From NCBI RefSeq assembly GCF_019469205.1, contig NZ_CP048265.1, positions 2,356,001 to 2,420,000 of the forward strand: DNA of 64,000 nucleotides, read 5' to 3'. Under the pieces are notes generated by a model, which saw only the letters and a list, made by a program, of their open reading frames with translations, ran no database searches and had not been told where the DNA came from. The DNA comes from Gilliamella sp. ESL0405. Its GTDB lineage: Bacteria; Pseudomonadota; Gammaproteobacteria; Enterobacterales; Orbaceae. How positions within the stretch are numbered: the stretch's first letter is position 1; each line of letters opens with the position of its first letter. Made by a program: the position numbers and the translations under genes. This document shows positions 1 to 11,800 of the stretch, one piece after another.

Positions 1-507
1 TGCAATCATGACACGTTGTCTTTCGCCACCGGATAGCTGATGAGGATAAGATGAAAGTTTACTTTTAGCATCTTTAATACCTACCCTGTCAAGATATTGT
101 AATATTTCCGAACGAGCGACATTTCGACTCATTCCACGATGTAACGCCAGTACCTCATAAAGCTGCTTCTCAACAGTATGTAATGGATTAAGTGAGACCA
201 TAGGCTCCTGAAAAATCATACTGATTTGATTACCACGAATTTTACGTAGCTGTTTTTCTGGCGCGTTCAATAATGATTGCGCTTCAAATCTGATATCGCC
301 GGTTGGATAAGTCACCTGCTCTTTACGCAATAAACGTAATATCGACAATGCGGTAACACTTTTACCGGAGCCGGACTCGCCAACTAATGCTAATGTTTCT
401 TGCTCATGAATATCAAAACTGACCTTTTTGACAACTTCAGATTCAATGCGTGAACCACGTTTGAAGGCAATGCTTAAATCATGGACGGATAATAAAGGAG
501 AACTCAT
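1..507 (-). CDS. yejF: Peptide ABC transporter ATP-binding protein YejF (partial, N-terminal 169 residues)
   Basis: First ATPase domain of the double-ATPase subunit that powers the YejABEF importer of oligopeptides (and, in E. coli, microcin C). The protein starts MSSPLLSVHDL, has a Walker A GESGSGKS near residue 46, and the signature LSGGERQRVMIA falls exactly at the window edge, so Walker B and the second ATPase domain lie outside. The start ATG overlaps the TAA of yejE (TAATG), which indicates translational coupling and fixes the start. It is the last visible gene of the minus-strand order yejA-yejB-yejE-yejF, the same as in E. coli. The ATPase family is certain; the name rests on operon order. 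Confidence 0.93.
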   Translation of the reverse strand, partial: MSSPLLSVHDLSIAFKRGSRIESEVVKKVSFDIHEQETLALVGESGSGKSVTALSILRLLRKEQVTYPTGDIRFEAQSLLNAPEKQLRKIRGNQISMIFQEPMVSLNPLHTVEKQLYEVLALHRGMSRNVARSEILQYLDRVGIKDAKSKLSSYPHQLSGGERQRVMIA

Positions 508-1535
508 TAGCACACTCCTTTGTTTGGATCGAACGCATCTCTTACTGCTTCACCAATAAAGATTAATAGTGAAAGCAAAGTTGCAATAATTAAAAAAGAA
601 CTGATACCTAGCCACGGAGCTTGTAGGTTATTTTTGCCTTGTAACAGTAATCGCCCTAGTGACGGTGAATCGATAGGTAAACCAAAGCCTAAAAAATCGA
701 GCGAAGTTAACGTCGTAATCGCCCCACATAAAATAAACGGTAAATACGTTAATGTTGCCACCATAGCATTAGGTAAAATATGGCGAAACATAATTTTTCT
801 ATCGCTTACGCCCAATGCTTTAGCCGCACGGACATAATCAAAATTACGCGTCCGTAAAAATTCAGTACGCACCACGCCCGATAATGACATCCAACCAAAT
901 AAAACGGTTATGCCTAATAACCACCAGAAATTAAGGGGTAAAATACTGGCCAATAAAATAATCATAAACATTTGTGGCAATCCACTCCAGATCTCAATAA
1001 ATCTTTGTCCGAGTAAATCAATCTTACCCCCGTAATAACCTTGAATGGCGCCAATCACAATTGCAATAATTGAGGTTATCGCCGTTAAAAAAATGGCAAA
1101 CAGCATTGAGAGGCGAAAACCGTATAACATATTAGCAAACACATCAAAACCGGCATCTGTCGTTCCCAGTAAATGAGCGCTGGAAGGCGGTGTTGGGAAT
1201 GTCCTTTGTGTATCATAAATTAAGGTATTGTAGCTAAAACGAAAAGGCGGCCACAAAATCCAACCGTTATCCTCAATTCGTTTTTGGACAGTCGGATCTA
1301 AGTAATTAGTTTGTGTCTCAAATTGCCCCCCGAATGTGGTTTCGGGATAAAAATGAAAAATTGGCGAATAATAGTTATTTTGATATTTAATAAAAATCGG
1401 CCGATCATTCACAATAAAATCTGAAAATAGACTGATTAAAAATAACAAGGCAAATAACAAAAATGAGTAATAACCACGACGATTTTGTTTAAATCGTTGC
1501 CAACGTTGTCGATTAATAGAATAGTTGTTGGTCAT
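507..1535 (-). CDS. yejE: Peptide ABC transporter permease YejE
   Basis: Inner-membrane permease (342 aa; E. coli YejE is about 341) pairing with YejB in the dipeptide/oligopeptide importer. One transmembrane helix at residues 22-40 is followed by a periplasmic stretch, then the five-helix permease domain. The cytoplasmic EAA loop, which contacts the ATPase, is visible as YVRAAKALGVSDRKIMFRHI around residue 240. Its ATG shares bases with the yejB stop at 1535, and its stop overlaps the yejF start, so the operon is tightly coupled. Intact and of normal length. Confidence 0.95.
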   Translation of the reverse strand: MTNNYSINRQRWQRFKQNRRGYYSFLLFALLFLISLFSDFIVNDRPIFIKYQNNYYSPIFHFYPETTFGGQFETQTNYLDPTVQKRIEDNGWILWPPFRFSYNTLIYDTQRTFPTPPSSAHLLGTTDAGFDVFANMLYGFRLSMLFAIFLTAITSIIAIVIGAIQGYYGGKIDLLGQRFIEIWSGLPQMFMIILLASILPLNFWWLLGITVLFGWMSLSGVVRTEFLRTRNFDYVRAAKALGVSDRKIMFRHILPNAMVATLTYLPFILCGAITTLTSLDFLGFGLPIDSPSLGRLLLQGKNNLQAPWLGISSFLIIATLLSLLIFIGEAVRDAFDPNKGVC

Positions 1536-2623
1536 TAGTTGCGTGCCTCAAAGTCAATACGGGGATCAATAATCATATAAGATAAATCAGATATTAATTT
1601 AGTAAGAAGTCCAATTAAGGTAAAAATATAGAGTGAACCAAAGATCACCGGATAATCACGCTGTAAAATGGCTTCATAACCTAATAACCCAAGCCCATTA
1701 AGCGAGAAAATAATCTCAATTAATAACGAACCGGTAAATAAAATTCCAACAAAAGTAGCCGGAAAACTCGAAACAATCAGTAAAGTTGCATTACGAAAAA
1801 CATGACGGTATAAAATTTTCCTTTCAGTTAATCCTTTTGCCCGAGCAGTAAGAACATACTGTTTGCGTATTTCATCTAAGAATGAATTTTTGGTCAACAT
1901 GGTCAAAGAAGCAAATCCTCCGACAACCATGGCAACCGTCGGTAAACAGATATGCCATGCGTAATCTTTCACTTTGCCCCAAAAATCAAGTTGATCAAAA
2001 TTGTTTGAAATCAGCCCTCTTAGTGGGAATATATCCCAATAACTGCCACCGGCAAAAAGCACAATCAATAAAATCGCTAATAAAAAAGAGGGAATAGCAT
2101 AACCAATAATAATTAATGTGCTAGACCAAAAATCAAACGCCGAGCCATCTTTTACCGCTTTACGAATACCTAAAGGAATTGAAATAATATAAACAATTAT
2201 CGTACTCCAAAGCCCAAGTGAAATAGAAACAGGTAAGCTTTTAATAATCAAACCAACCACAGATTCACTTTTAAAAAAACTATCACCAAAATCGAATAAG
2301 ATATATTTTTTCAACGTCTCAATATAGCGTTCTAATATCGGTTTATCAAAGCCATATTGCTTTTCAATCATCGCAATCACTTGCGGATCAAGCCCACGAG
2401 CACCGCGATAATTCGATTCGTTTTTAGGTTGCTGTGATTGAATCGACGCACTATTTCCGGAAGATAGTAACCCTTGTCCGGACTGTGGTCCCATTTCGAT
2501 TAAAGCTAAAGCTTGATCAACCGGCCCACCCGGCGCAATTTGTACAATAAAAAAGTTAATTGTTAAAATAACAAACAGTGTTGGAATAATCAGTAATAAT
2601 CTTCGGATTAAATAATTTAGCAT
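1535..2623 (-). CDS. yejB: Peptide ABC transporter permease YejB
   Basis: Second permease of the Yej importer. I place the start at the ATG at 2623 ([15 protein letters not shown]...), one base after the yejA stop, giving 362 aa, close to the E. coli length. The frame is open further upstream to 2686, but that would add 21 residues with no family counterpart that overlap yejA. Six transmembrane segments are expected; the EAA loop reads [20 protein letters not shown]. The [18 protein letters not shown] segment of the periplasmic loop is also characteristic of YejB. No deviation from the family apart from a Gln/Ser/Asn-rich loop around residues 60-70. Confidence 0.95.
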   Translation of the reverse strand: MLNYLIRRLLLIIPTLFVILTINFFIVQIAPGGPVDQALALIEMGPQSGQGLLSSGNSASIQSQQPKNESNYRGARGLDPQVIAMIEKQYGFDKPILERYIETLKKYILFDFGDSFFKSESVVGLIIKSLPVSISLGLWSTIIVYIISIPLGIRKAVKDGSAFDFWSSTLIIIGYAIPSFLLAILLIVLFAGGSYWDIFPLRGLISNNFDQLDFWGKVKDYAWHICLPTVAMVVGGFASLTMLTKNSFLDEIRKQYVLTARAKGLTERKILYRHVFRNATLLIVSSFPATFVGILFTGSLLIEIIFSLNGLGLLGYEAILQRDYPVIFGSLYIFTLIGLLTKLISDLSYMIIDPRIDFEARN

Positions 2624-2624
2624 A

Positions 2625-4577
2625 TCAATGTTCCCGATTTTTTGGCAGGCTGGCTGCTTTATCTGCATCATACCACCAACTATCAATCCCTATCGCATAT
2701 GTAGGCTCAATCGCTGGTTTCCCAAATTTGTTCCAATATGCATAATAAGTTTTACTGTTATACCACATTGGGATCATAGGATATTCTTGGGTTAAAATAC
2801 GATCGAGCGCTCTGCCCAAAGGAATTAATGTTTTCTCATCATCGATGTTTTCGTTAATTGCATCAATAAGGTTATCAATTGCTTGATTATGTAACCCCGA
2901 ACCATTCCAGGATGAATTGAGATATTGGCTACCCCAATAAACTGATAAATTAGAGTTAGGATAATTCATTGCATAATAAACTTGCGGCATCATATCATAA
3001 TCACGCTTACGCAAACGGCGTAAATGCTGTGACGAATCTAACAAACTAATTTTCATGGTAATCCCTAAACGGGCTAAATTTTGCTGAAAAGGAATTGCAT
3101 ATTTAACATCATCACCCACATAAGCGGTGAGTTCAAATTCAAATGGCTGGTTGTTCTTTTCATTAATTAGTTTGCCTTCTTTTATTACCCAGCCGGCCTG
3201 TTTTAGTAGCTCCGCTGCTTTTAACAAATTATCACGGTTAAAACCTTGTCCATCACTTTTTGCAACAAAATAGGCATCATCAAAAGCTTGCTCCGGAATG
3301 ATATCTTTATACGGCATTAACCATGTCAATTCTTGCTCTGTTGGTTTACCAATTGCGGCATAAATGGTGTTTTCAAAAAAACTATAAGGGCGTTTATAGC
3401 TGTCATAATAAAAAGCATGATTTAGCCATTCAAAATCAAAAGCTAATGTTATTGCCTGCCGAACTCTAATATCTTTAAACAGATCTTTTTGCAAGTTAAA
3501 TGCCAGCCATTTGGTATTGGTAGCCGTGGTAACCGGGCGTTCTTGCTTGATAATATTTTTAGCATCAAAGTGTTGCCCTTGATATTGAGTAAACCAATTT
3601 TTAGGCTCTGACTCTTCACGTATATCATATTCACCAGCTTTAAAAGCTTCTAAGGCAATACTATTATCCATATAGTATTCAATACGTTTTTCATCAAAAT
3701 TATTTAACCCTTTATTAATTGGCAAATCTTTTGCCCAATAATCAGGATTAAGTTTATAAACAACATATTGCCCGAGTTTATAATCACTTATATAGTATGG
3801 ACCACTGGCTAATGGCGGAGTACTCAATGGCTCAGAAAAGTCATGATCTTGCCAAAAGTGTTTAGGAATAACTTTCATCGAACCGGCGAACGACAACAAT
3901 TTAGTACGGTCTTTTTCCGGTAATTCAATGCGCACAAGATAAGTGTCAATTGCTTGCACAGTTACCCCTTCATAAAAAACCCGATAGGACGGCACACCTT
4001 CAGTCATAAATTTATGAAAGGTGAATTCAACATCTCGCGCAGTTATTGGCCGACCGTCTTGAAAGCGAGCGTTAGGGTTAATTGTCACTTCAGCCCAGCG
4101 GTAACTATCTGAATAGGTAATAGAGGTGGCAATTAAAGGATAAAAACTTTGAATATCATCTGAAGAGTTAGTAAAAAGCGTATCGTATAGCGCTCCCGAA
4201 TTTCGCTCAGGCGCTCCACGGCTTGCAAAGCGGTTAAGATTATCAAATGAACCTATTTCAGCAAACTTAATTACTCCACCTTTGGGCGCATTAGGATTAA
4301 CATAATCTAGGTGTTCAAAATTATCAGGGTATTTAGGCTCACCAGAAAGTGAAAAAATCGTTTTGTGATAAATTATTTCACTGGGTTGGCTTATATCAGT
4401 CGCATCAATCTGATCATCTTGTGTTAATGGCTCCACTGAATCAACTTCCGTTTGTGTTTCATTTGAAATCGTATCGGGTTTAGTGTCTGCATAAATTGGC
4501 ACAGAACATATGACTAATCCACTCAGGCAACATGAGATAAGTGTTGTTTTTATATTTTGTTTAATTTGCCCAATCAT
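2625..4577 (-). CDS. yejA: Periplasmic peptide-binding protein YejA (family 5 extracellular solute-binding protein)
   Basis: Substrate-binding protein of the Yej importer, first gene of the operon. A Sec signal peptide occupies residues 1-30 (positive start, hydrophobic core, cleavage likely after SVPIYA). The mature part begins with about 37 residues rich in Asp, Glu, Thr and Ser before the conserved fold starts at [25 protein letters not shown]. At 650 aa it is some 45 residues longer than E. coli YejA, mostly because of this acidic linker. The family 5 core (PNAPKGG near residue 97, [16 protein letters not shown]) is intact. About 930 non-coding bases lie upstream and should carry the operon promoter. 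Confidence 0.95.
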   Translation of the reverse strand: MIGQIKQNIKTTLISCCLSGLVICSVPIYADTKPDTISNETQTEVDSVEPLTQDDQIDATDISQPSEIIYHKTIFSLSGEPKYPDNFEHLDYVNPNAPKGGVIKFAEIGSFDNLNRFASRGAPERNSGALYDTLFTNSSDDIQSFYPLIATSITYSDSYRWAEVTINPNARFQDGRPITARDVEFTFHKFMTEGVPSYRVFYEGVTVQAIDTYLVRIELPEKDRTKLLSFAGSMKVIPKHFWQDHDFSEPLSTPPLASGPYYISDYKLGQYVVYKLNPDYWAKDLPINKGLNNFDEKRIEYYMDNSIALEAFKAGEYDIREESEPKNWFTQYQGQHFDAKNIIKQERPVTTATNTKWLAFNLQKDLFKDIRVRQAITLAFDFEWLNHAFYYDSYKRPYSFFENTIYAAIGKPTEQELTWLMPYKDIIPEQAFDDAYFVAKSDGQGFNRDNLLKAAELLKQAGWVIKEGKLINEKNNQPFEFELTAYVGDDVKYAIPFQQNLARLGITMKISLLDSSQHLRRLRKRDYDMMPQVYYAMNYPNSNLSVYWGSQYLNSSWNGSGLHNQAIDNLIDAINENIDDEKTLIPLGRALDRILTQEYPMIPMWYNSKTYYAYWNKFGKPAIEPTYAIGIDSWWYDADKAASLPKNREH

Positions 4578-5507
4578 CCTAATTTAGTTCCTACTTGAAT
4601 TAACAAAAGATTGTGTATCTCATTAACGGGTTATCAAACTACCCCAACCACTTAATAAGAGCATAATACTTGTTTGTTAAGCTCACTATTTTGCCAAACT
4701 TCAAACCAATGAGCAAAACCTAATTAATCACCACGAAAGTAAAAATTATTATAACACTAATCATATCGTTATTGATTTGGTCTTTAATCATTTTCAATTA
4801 AACAATCTCATTTCGTCAATAAAATCTTGCCAAGAACTTTCAGAAAATATATACGTTTTAGTATAAAACAGATCGCCATATTACTAATAACATCGATTCA
4901 AAACGCCATAAAACAACGTTTTATTTATTGACTCATCATTATTTTTATACCTTTGATAAAAATTTATGACTAAATCAGATCAATTGACTAAAGGCTTATG
5001 AGCTTAAAAATGACTTTTCGCTATCAAAGCGAACTTTTAGACTATAAAACTCATCTTAAACAGTCAATGTCTGAATTTAACATACCCCATTACTTTTATT
5101 TATTTATTTTCATCGCATTTGTTAAATTAGTGTATAGAAATTGAAAATTTGATTAAAAATGGTCTTTTTTATATACTACTTAGATAATCACTACTGATTA
5201 AAAAGTGTTGGAAAGAATTTAATAAAATTAAAAAATTTTAGTTACTCGTAAGAGTAAGGAAATAGAAACCACCGAATGGCAATTACCCACATGATGTAAT
5301 TGCCTATCGATAAGATTAATAAAAATAAGCGTTATTATTTCCTGCCATGATTAGGTTTAACCATTGATACCACTAATATTATATCAATGCCTCCAAATCA
5401 CCTCAATTTTATTAGCTATCTAGTTAACAACACGCTAAAGGAATAATCGATAATAATTCATAACTCATAGTAACTTGAGTTAAAAAAAGGAATTTGTAGG
5501 AGAACAC
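4578..5507. other. Long intergenic region between divergent yejA and vgrG
   Basis: About 930 very AT-rich bases with no convincing ORF on either strand. The region must hold the divergent promoters of yejA and of the T6SS cassette, but I could not pick out a secure -35/-10 pair or a sigma-54 box. It contains a solo copy of the ~42-bp interspersed repeat at 4825-4869 and a short inverted repeat, TTACTCGTAAGAGTAA, near 5240. The vgrG Shine-Dalgarno (AGGAG) sits just before 5508. Confidence 0.6.
4825..4869 (+). repeat. Solo copy of the ~42-bp interspersed repeat
   Basis: The sequence around CAAGAACTTTCAGAAAATAT followed by ATACGTTTTAGTATAAAA matches the 42-bp motif that occurs twice in each unit of the large array at 54980-57985. 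Another solo copy lies at 26581-26625. Here it stands alone in the yejA-vgrG intergenic region. No function is known to me; a role in transcription or a mobile-repeat origin are both possible. Confidence 0.75.
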
Positions 5508-7934
5508 ATGGCTAGTGGTTTAAATAAGATCATCAATCAAGTTGGTGAGCACTTAATTAATGGACTATCGGATGCGGTTACACAAAATCGCTATACTCTC
5601 ACCATAGAAGAACTTAATTCACCGATCTCTATATTAAAGGTAAAAAGCGAAGAACAATTAAATCAACCATGGCGCTATACGATTACATTTACCAGTGCTG
5701 ATAAAACACTATCGAATGAAACTTTTTTGAACAAGAATGCCTCATTCTCATTTAATCCTGCGACTAACAATACGATTAATTCGACAATTCAATCTCTGAT
5801 CGATTTAACCTACGGTAACGATAGCAACCAACGCAAAATTTTTGGCATTATCACCGAGTTTAACCAATTATCGTTCAATAAAGATGAAGCTCACTATCAA
5901 GTTGTATTATCACCAAGATTAGCCAAACTAGCCTTAAATCACAATTACGCAATATTCCAAAATCAAAGTATTGTTAGTGTTGTCGAGGAAGTTCTTAGAA
6001 ATCATGGGTTACGAGGCATAGATTACCGGTTAGAACTTAAAGAACAATACCCAGTAAGGGAGTTTATTACCCAATGGCAAGAAAGTGATCTTGAATTTAT
6101 CCAAAGGCTAATGGCTGATGTAGGTATTTGGTTTCGTTTTGAAACGCATGCCGAACACGACTGTGATGTACTAATCATTAGCGATGATGAACAAGGCTAT
6201 GAAAAAGTAGCCGATATTGAATACCAACGACCAAGTGGAACTCAAGATAGCATGCAAGAAAGCGTATGGGATATAAGCATGCACAGTAAAATTGTTGAAT
6301 CTTCGGTGAATGTGCAAGATTACAACTACCGTAAAGCTAAAAACAATTTACAAGGTGAAAGTAATACCCAACTGAAAGACACGACCACTTATGGGACAGA
6401 TTATCGCTATGGTGAGCATTATAACGATCTCAATACAAATCAATTAGATGATGGTGAAGAAATCAGTGAGGATGACAAAACTGAAAGTGGTAACTGGTAT
6501 GCAAGTATTCGCCACCAACATGCAATCAGTCAACAAATTATTATCCACGGAAAAACAAACTGTTATCACTTAGTACCCGGGCAACTGATTTGTATTAACA
6601 ATAATCCGCTAACAAACATTGATGAAGGTATCTTAATTACCAGCGTGACAGGTAGCGGCTCTCGCAGTGATGCCTATGAACAAAGCTTTACAGCTATTCC
6701 ATATAATATTTCTAAACCTTATCGCCCAACACCACTTGATTGGCCACAAGTCGCCGGAACGCTACCGGCGCGGGTAACCAGCCCGGATAACGATACTTAT
6801 GGATATATCGATACCCAAGGGCGTTACCGAGTAAAATTCAATTTTGACCTTAAAAAATGGCGAAATGGTAAAGAAAGTTTATGGGTTAGACTGGCAAAAC
6901 CTTATGCGGGAAACACTTATGGTTTCCACTTTCCACTTATTGACGGTACAGAAGTGGCCATTGCCTTTATGAACAGCGATCCGGATAGACCATATATCGC
7001 AAACGTCATGCATAACAGTACTCATCATGACCATGTGACTACAATCAATAAACATCGCAATGTCATTCGCACCCCAACCAATAATAAATTACGCATGGAT
7101 GACAAACGGGGGCAAGAACATATCAAACTTGCCACCGAATATGGCAAGACCCAACTCAATTTGGGGCATTTAGTGGATCAGCAAAAACAACAGCGAGGAG
7201 AAGGCTTTGAACTTCGAACTGATGAATGGGGAGCAATTGCTGCCAATCGAGGATTGTATCTCACTACACAAACCGAACCCAAAGCGCAAGGTAAACAGCT
7301 TGATATGCAAGGGGCAATTACCGAATTAGAAAATGCTTTATCGATTGCTAAAGCACTACAGAACGTAGCAGCTAGTTCACAAGCACACACAGCCGACATC
7401 GCCAGCCAAACGCAGCTCAATGCCAATCTAACACAACTAAGTCTAAGTGGCATGTTAGCTTATGCACAGGAAGGTATTGCTTTAACCAGCCCAGAAAATA
7501 TTCAACTCACTACTGCCCATAGCCTAACCACCACATCGGCAAATCAAACTGATATTACTGCTTTAAAAAATATAACCCTTTCCACCCCTGAAGCTATTAG
7601 CCTTTTGGCACAAAAATCGGGGATGAAAGTATTTGCTAATCAAGGTGATATAGATGTACAAGCCCAAACCGACCAAATAGCGATAGCGGCAAAACAAGAT
7701 ATTCAAATTGATAGTGTTAACAGTCATGTCGATATTTCTGCAGCAAAAGAGATCAAGCTTATTTGCGGTGGTTCGTATATCAAAATAAGTGAAGCAGGTA
7801 TTGAGTTAGGCACCCAAGATAATATCTATCTTAAATGTAATGCGATGCAAAAAATGTCACCAGCGACTGAAACCAAAACAATTCAATTAAAATCAAGTGA
7901 TTTAGATGTTAAACGCTGTTCCGAAATGGATTAA
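5508..7934 (+). CDS. vgrG: Type VI secretion spike protein VgrG
   Basis: Trimeric tip of the T6SS needle that carries effectors into target cells. The 808 residues show the gp27-like N-terminal module (LTIEELNSPISILKVKSEEQ from residue 31), the gp5-like OB domain with the VgrG hallmark sequence (DTQGRYRVKFNFD, then FPLIDGTEVAIAFMNSDPDRP around residues 440-500), and a C-terminal DUF2345-type beta-helix repeat region ending with LICGGSYIKI. There is no extra enzymatic domain after the helix, so the cargo should be the product of the downstream genes. A good AGGAG ribosome site precedes the ATG. The T6SS structural genes are not in this window, so this is an orphan or accessory vgrG island. Confidence 0.96.
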   Translation: MASGLNKIINQVGEHLINGLSDAVTQNRYTLTIEELNSPISILKVKSEEQLNQPWRYTITFTSADKTLSNETFLNKNASFSFNPATNNTINSTIQSLIDLTYGNDSNQRKIFGIITEFNQLSFNKDEAHYQVVLSPRLAKLALNHNYAIFQNQSIVSVVEEVLRNHGLRGIDYRLELKEQYPVREFITQWQESDLEFIQRLMADVGIWFRFETHAEHDCDVLIISDDEQGYEKVADIEYQRPSGTQDSMQESVWDISMHSKIVESSVNVQDYNYRKAKNNLQGESNTQLKDTTTYGTDYRYGEHYNDLNTNQLDDGEEISEDDKTESGNWYASIRHQHAISQQIIIHGKTNCYHLVPGQLICINNNPLTNIDEGILITSVTGSGSRSDAYEQSFTAIPYNISKPYRPTPLDWPQVAGTLPARVTSPDNDTYGYIDTQGRYRVKFNFDLKKWRNGKESLWVRLAKPYAGNTYGFHFPLIDGTEVAIAFMNSDPDRPYIANVMHNSTHHDHVTTINKHRNVIRTPTNNKLRMDDKRGQEHIKLATEYGKTQLNLGHLVDQQKQQRGEGFELRTDEWGAIAANRGLYLTTQTEPKAQGKQLDMQGAITELENALSIAKALQNVAASSQAHTADIASQTQLNANLTQLSLSGMLAYAQEGIALTSPENIQLTTAHSLTTTSANQTDITALKNITLSTPEAISLLAQKSGMKVFANQGDIDVQAQTDQIAIAAKQDIQIDSVNSHVDISAAKEIKLICGGSYIKISEAGIELGTQDNIYLKCNAMQKMSPATETKTIQLKSSDLDVKRCSEMD

Positions 7935-7936
7935 AT

Positions 7937-8845
7937 ATGCTTACAGAATTAAATAAAAGAGCCAGTTTCAACAAATATCGCTATCTTTTAGTTGATAATT
8001 TAGTCGTTCTAAATTCGGTCAGTCCATTATCACATAAAGGGTTGCAGAGTTTATACGGTGAAGAAAAATCATTTGGCGAAAGAAAACTTACAACGGTTTT
8101 GCGCACGGATTTAGATTATGATCCAAGTGTATGTCCGACACTGGTTATGCTTGCTGAACCTTATCAATTTTTAGAACAGGCAATAATTGACAAAATTACG
8201 ATGCAAGCTACAGTCGAATGTTTTTGGTCTAAACGTTATATCTGTGCATTTATCGTCACTGACCTTAAACCATCAATACTGGCAAAACAGATTATTAATA
8301 TTGGTAATAACATCGCTAAAATATTGCGACAACGTTATTATCCCTTCTTTGAGCCTTTTCGAATGCAATTTTTACATGAATCCGGTTCAGATCAAGATAA
8401 CGCATGGCTAAAAGCCCAATTTTCACAAATTGAAAACTATTACTATCCTTCAATTCACAACGGCGAATTTATTCGCTATACAAACGACGACAAACCAATA
8501 ATAGAAAAAGAATGGAACACTCAATACTGTGAGCGTTTAAAAAAAATAAGGGTCATTCGCACCCTTGTTAATGCATGGGCAAATAACCGCACACAATTTG
8601 AAGAACAAAAAAATGTGCCACTTGAAAAGCAGGTAATCATACAAGCAACACAACTGATTGAGCAAGCTGACAAATTAGGCTTAACCGATGTTGCCGATAT
8701 TCTGTTTTGGGGGTTGAATGGATTACGCTACCAGCATGTATTTACAACACATCCACAAGTTCTTGAACAAATCCCTAAAGCACAACAGTCACCCGGTACA
8801 TTGTCTAAACATGTCATTGACGCCAATATTAACCTTGAAATCTAA
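7937..8845 (+). CDS. Probable T6SS effector adaptor (DUF4123/VasW-like)
   Basis: This 302-aa protein begins two bases after the vgrG stop, without its own clear ribosome site, so it is likely coupled to vgrG. Its position between vgrG and a VasX-like toxin is that of VasW or the DUF4123 chaperones that load effectors onto VgrG. The N-terminal half (YRYLLVDNLVVLNSVSP, then PTLVMLAEP, then FFEPFRMQFLHE) has the spacing of that adaptor family, but I recognise it only weakly by sequence. No signal peptide and no membrane helix, consistent with a cytoplasmic loading factor. The family name is an inference from weak similarity plus context. Confidence 0.65.
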   Translation: MLTELNKRASFNKYRYLLVDNLVVLNSVSPLSHKGLQSLYGEEKSFGERKLTTVLRTDLDYDPSVCPTLVMLAEPYQFLEQAIIDKITMQATVECFWSKRYICAFIVTDLKPSILAKQIINIGNNIAKILRQRYYPFFEPFRMQFLHESGSDQDNAWLKAQFSQIENYYYPSIHNGEFIRYTNDDKPIIEKEWNTQYCERLKKIRVIRTLVNAWANNRTQFEEQKNVPLEKQVIIQATQLIEQADKLGLTDVADILFWGLNGLRYQHVFTTHPQVLEQIPKAQQSPGTLSKHVIDANINLEI

Positions 8846-8895
8846 ATCCACCCATTAACAGAATAATGGAAAAAGAAAGAATTAAAGAGTATAAG

Positions 8896-11800
8896 ATGAA
8901 AAGAACAGAAAACATCGCTATAGAAAATAAAAATGAAGCCAGTGGTAATTGCCTTGCGTGTGGTCGTACAGGAATACCGGTATTTTTGCTGCGTCAAGCA
9001 GTAATAAAAATGAAAGAGCATAAAACGCTCAAGGCGAATGTTGATTATCAAGATTTGGCGAATTATGCAAAAAAATTAAATTTTAAATCCCGTATGCCAA
9101 ATGAAGAATTGCAAGATTATGGTTATATTTTACGGACTTTACGAAACGGTTACATCTATGTTATGCAACAACAAGGTGAAGATATAAATAGTCGAATAAT
9201 GCATACTTATGAATGTATTGAAGGGGCGTTAAGATTAAAAAACAACCATGAACTTGCTCATACCGAGCCAAGACCGATATCAAAGGCCTGTAAAAACGCC
9301 TGTCACACTATTCCGGCAGCATTTATCAATCTACAACAACACTATACTCAAGCATGGGTGGCGTACTGTTCGCAACCGTGGAGTAAAACCGTGATTGAAA
9401 ATTATTTAAAAGAGCAAGATAATCAAGTATTATCCCGTTTTACACGAATTGATATAACTAACCTAGCGCACTCACCGTCAGAAGCAACTGGTAACCGCGC
9501 CGTCCCGTTTACAGATATTTTTGGGCAGGTAAATAATACCGAAACGCCCAGCAAAGTATTAGAATTTCGCTTTGATGATAATAAATTACCTTTTTTTGAA
9601 TCGGCTCATCCCTTTAATAGTTTTAAACAGCAAAAACAGCAATTTGCAAGGCATACTAGCCAGTTATATAAAGGATCGAAGCCAATATCGTGTGGAGTCG
9701 TTTTAGAAGACACGTTTGGCATTGCCGAAGAACTTAACACGCAGCGAATTGTTCATCTGAATATATTTAATGAACAACCACTGACTGACAATGAAATCAA
9801 TTTAGCAGAAGAAACAATAAACGGTTTTGAAGATGTTGATAGGCTGAATAAAATTTATGAACAACGTGCGAAAAACATGTTCAAAACCATTAATCCTGAG
9901 TTACAGCGAAAATTTAACTATTATAAACCGGTGATGTTAAAAAAACGCATGATATTGCAATTAATAGAACAATATCGATCTTCTATCGTATCCGTTTATG
10001 ATCAAGAAATAGCAAGAGCATTGGAAAGCATTGAAAATTTAAAAAATTCGGGTGATGACAAAGAAGGTTATAATGGAATTCCACAATCGACAAGAATGCA
10101 TTATAAAATAGGTCATTTGAGTTCAGAAAAGAAAGAAAAGCTTAAGGATTTTGATGATTTCATCAATCAAAAAGAAATTGACGACTTCAAAGATGAATTA
10201 GAAGTAGCGTATACAGAAGTAGTGAATTACCACAAAGAGTGGTCGATAGACTACTTTACGTATGCACGTTGGTTATTCGGCAAGGACGGCTTTACCTCAA
10301 AATTTAGTAAAAAACAACCGCGCAGCCTCAACACCAACCATTTTTGGCAACGTGAATTTGATTTTAGCACTCAAGAAACGCAACTAGTTTATTTATCGCA
10401 AGTAACAAATATGTTACTCGATACCACCCATTCTGAAATAAAATTGGATGAAGATAGCGCATTATGGGACGAATTACTCAGTAACCCCGAAAGTATTTAC
10501 TATATCAGTGAATACGATAACCCTAAAGGAATCGATCATGATAAAGAAATTTATGTTGATCTGACGGATAATAGCCTGTTAAAACCTCGTGAACTTATTC
10601 AACATCTGACTAAAATTGTTTCGGTTATTAATAATGTTATTGAAGGAAAGCTTGATAACAATTTAGAAAATAAAATAAAAGTATTACATGAAAATAAGCA
10701 GCAAGCAGAGGTTGAAATCAAGCAAAACCAACAAAAAATAGCCGATCTGGAAAAGCAAAAGCAAAACATTCCAGACAGCGATTCTATAACACGTGAACGG
10801 CTTAGAAAACAAAAACAAGGTTATAAAATCCAAATTCAGCAACTAAATAAAGAACTTAAAGCCATTGAACAACAATTATCTAACATTACCCAAACCTCTG
10901 ATGCGGCAGCTTCACTTGAAAGCAAACCGCTAGCGAGTACAGCACTTAAAAAACAGGCAATTCTGGCAAAAGATACCTTACGTTTCCCAATTAAAACTAA
11001 GTGGATGCGATTAAACGCATTTGATCAACTTGCCAAACTTGGGGCAATAGCGGTTGAAATTAATGTCGAGGTTAAACCCAAAAATATTACTAAAATTCAA
11101 AATTTATTTACACAAATGCATCGGTCTTTTTTTAACAGGGGAATTTATCACCCACACGAACTTGCCTTTCTTGAAAATTTTGATATCGATGAAAAGCCAG
11201 TCAAAAACGGGTCGGGCAAAGTACAAAAGGTCAAATTTACTTTATGTTTTCCTGACGTACAAACTAAAATTTTGTTTGTTAACTTTATAAATAGTATCAA
11301 CGGCAAATTGAGTCCTTATAATTTAAAAAAATTTATGGAACAAGCCTATAAAGATTATTTCAAATTAATATATCAGAAAAAAATACATCTTGAGAGCTTA
11401 GAACATGCCAATCGAGGCAAAGCAACTACTACTCAAATATTGAACGAAACCAGTGACAAAAACACAAATCTAGCCAGAAATAAAATCGATGAAAAAATTG
11501 GAAAAATGCATGATATTGTAGTGCTCAATGAGAATTTGAAAACAAAGATTGATCAACAAATTAAGATAGATCCTGCTGAAAATCAAATTAAAAAAGGGAA
11601 AATTACCTTTAATGCTAATCTTAATGTTGCAGGGGTATTAGGATGTATTAATTTAATGAATATTAACGATATCATTAAAGACTGGAATAAAGTTAAAGAA
11701 GGTGATGGTGACCAAATAACCAAAAGAAAACTATCAATGGAATTGTTATCGTTAGGACTGATTACTGTTGATATCACCAGCCAATATAAAAATGTGAAAC

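Noticed and set aside
4578-5507. A small gene or riboswitch in the long intergenic region upstream of vgrG
   Set aside because: No ORF with a ribosome site and no recognisable conserved RNA element was seen; only the solo repeat and a short inverted repeat.
8842-9051. 69-aa minus-strand ORF within the T6SS adaptor/effector junction
   Set aside because: Antisense shadow of two well-supported plus-strand genes; no ribosome site or family.
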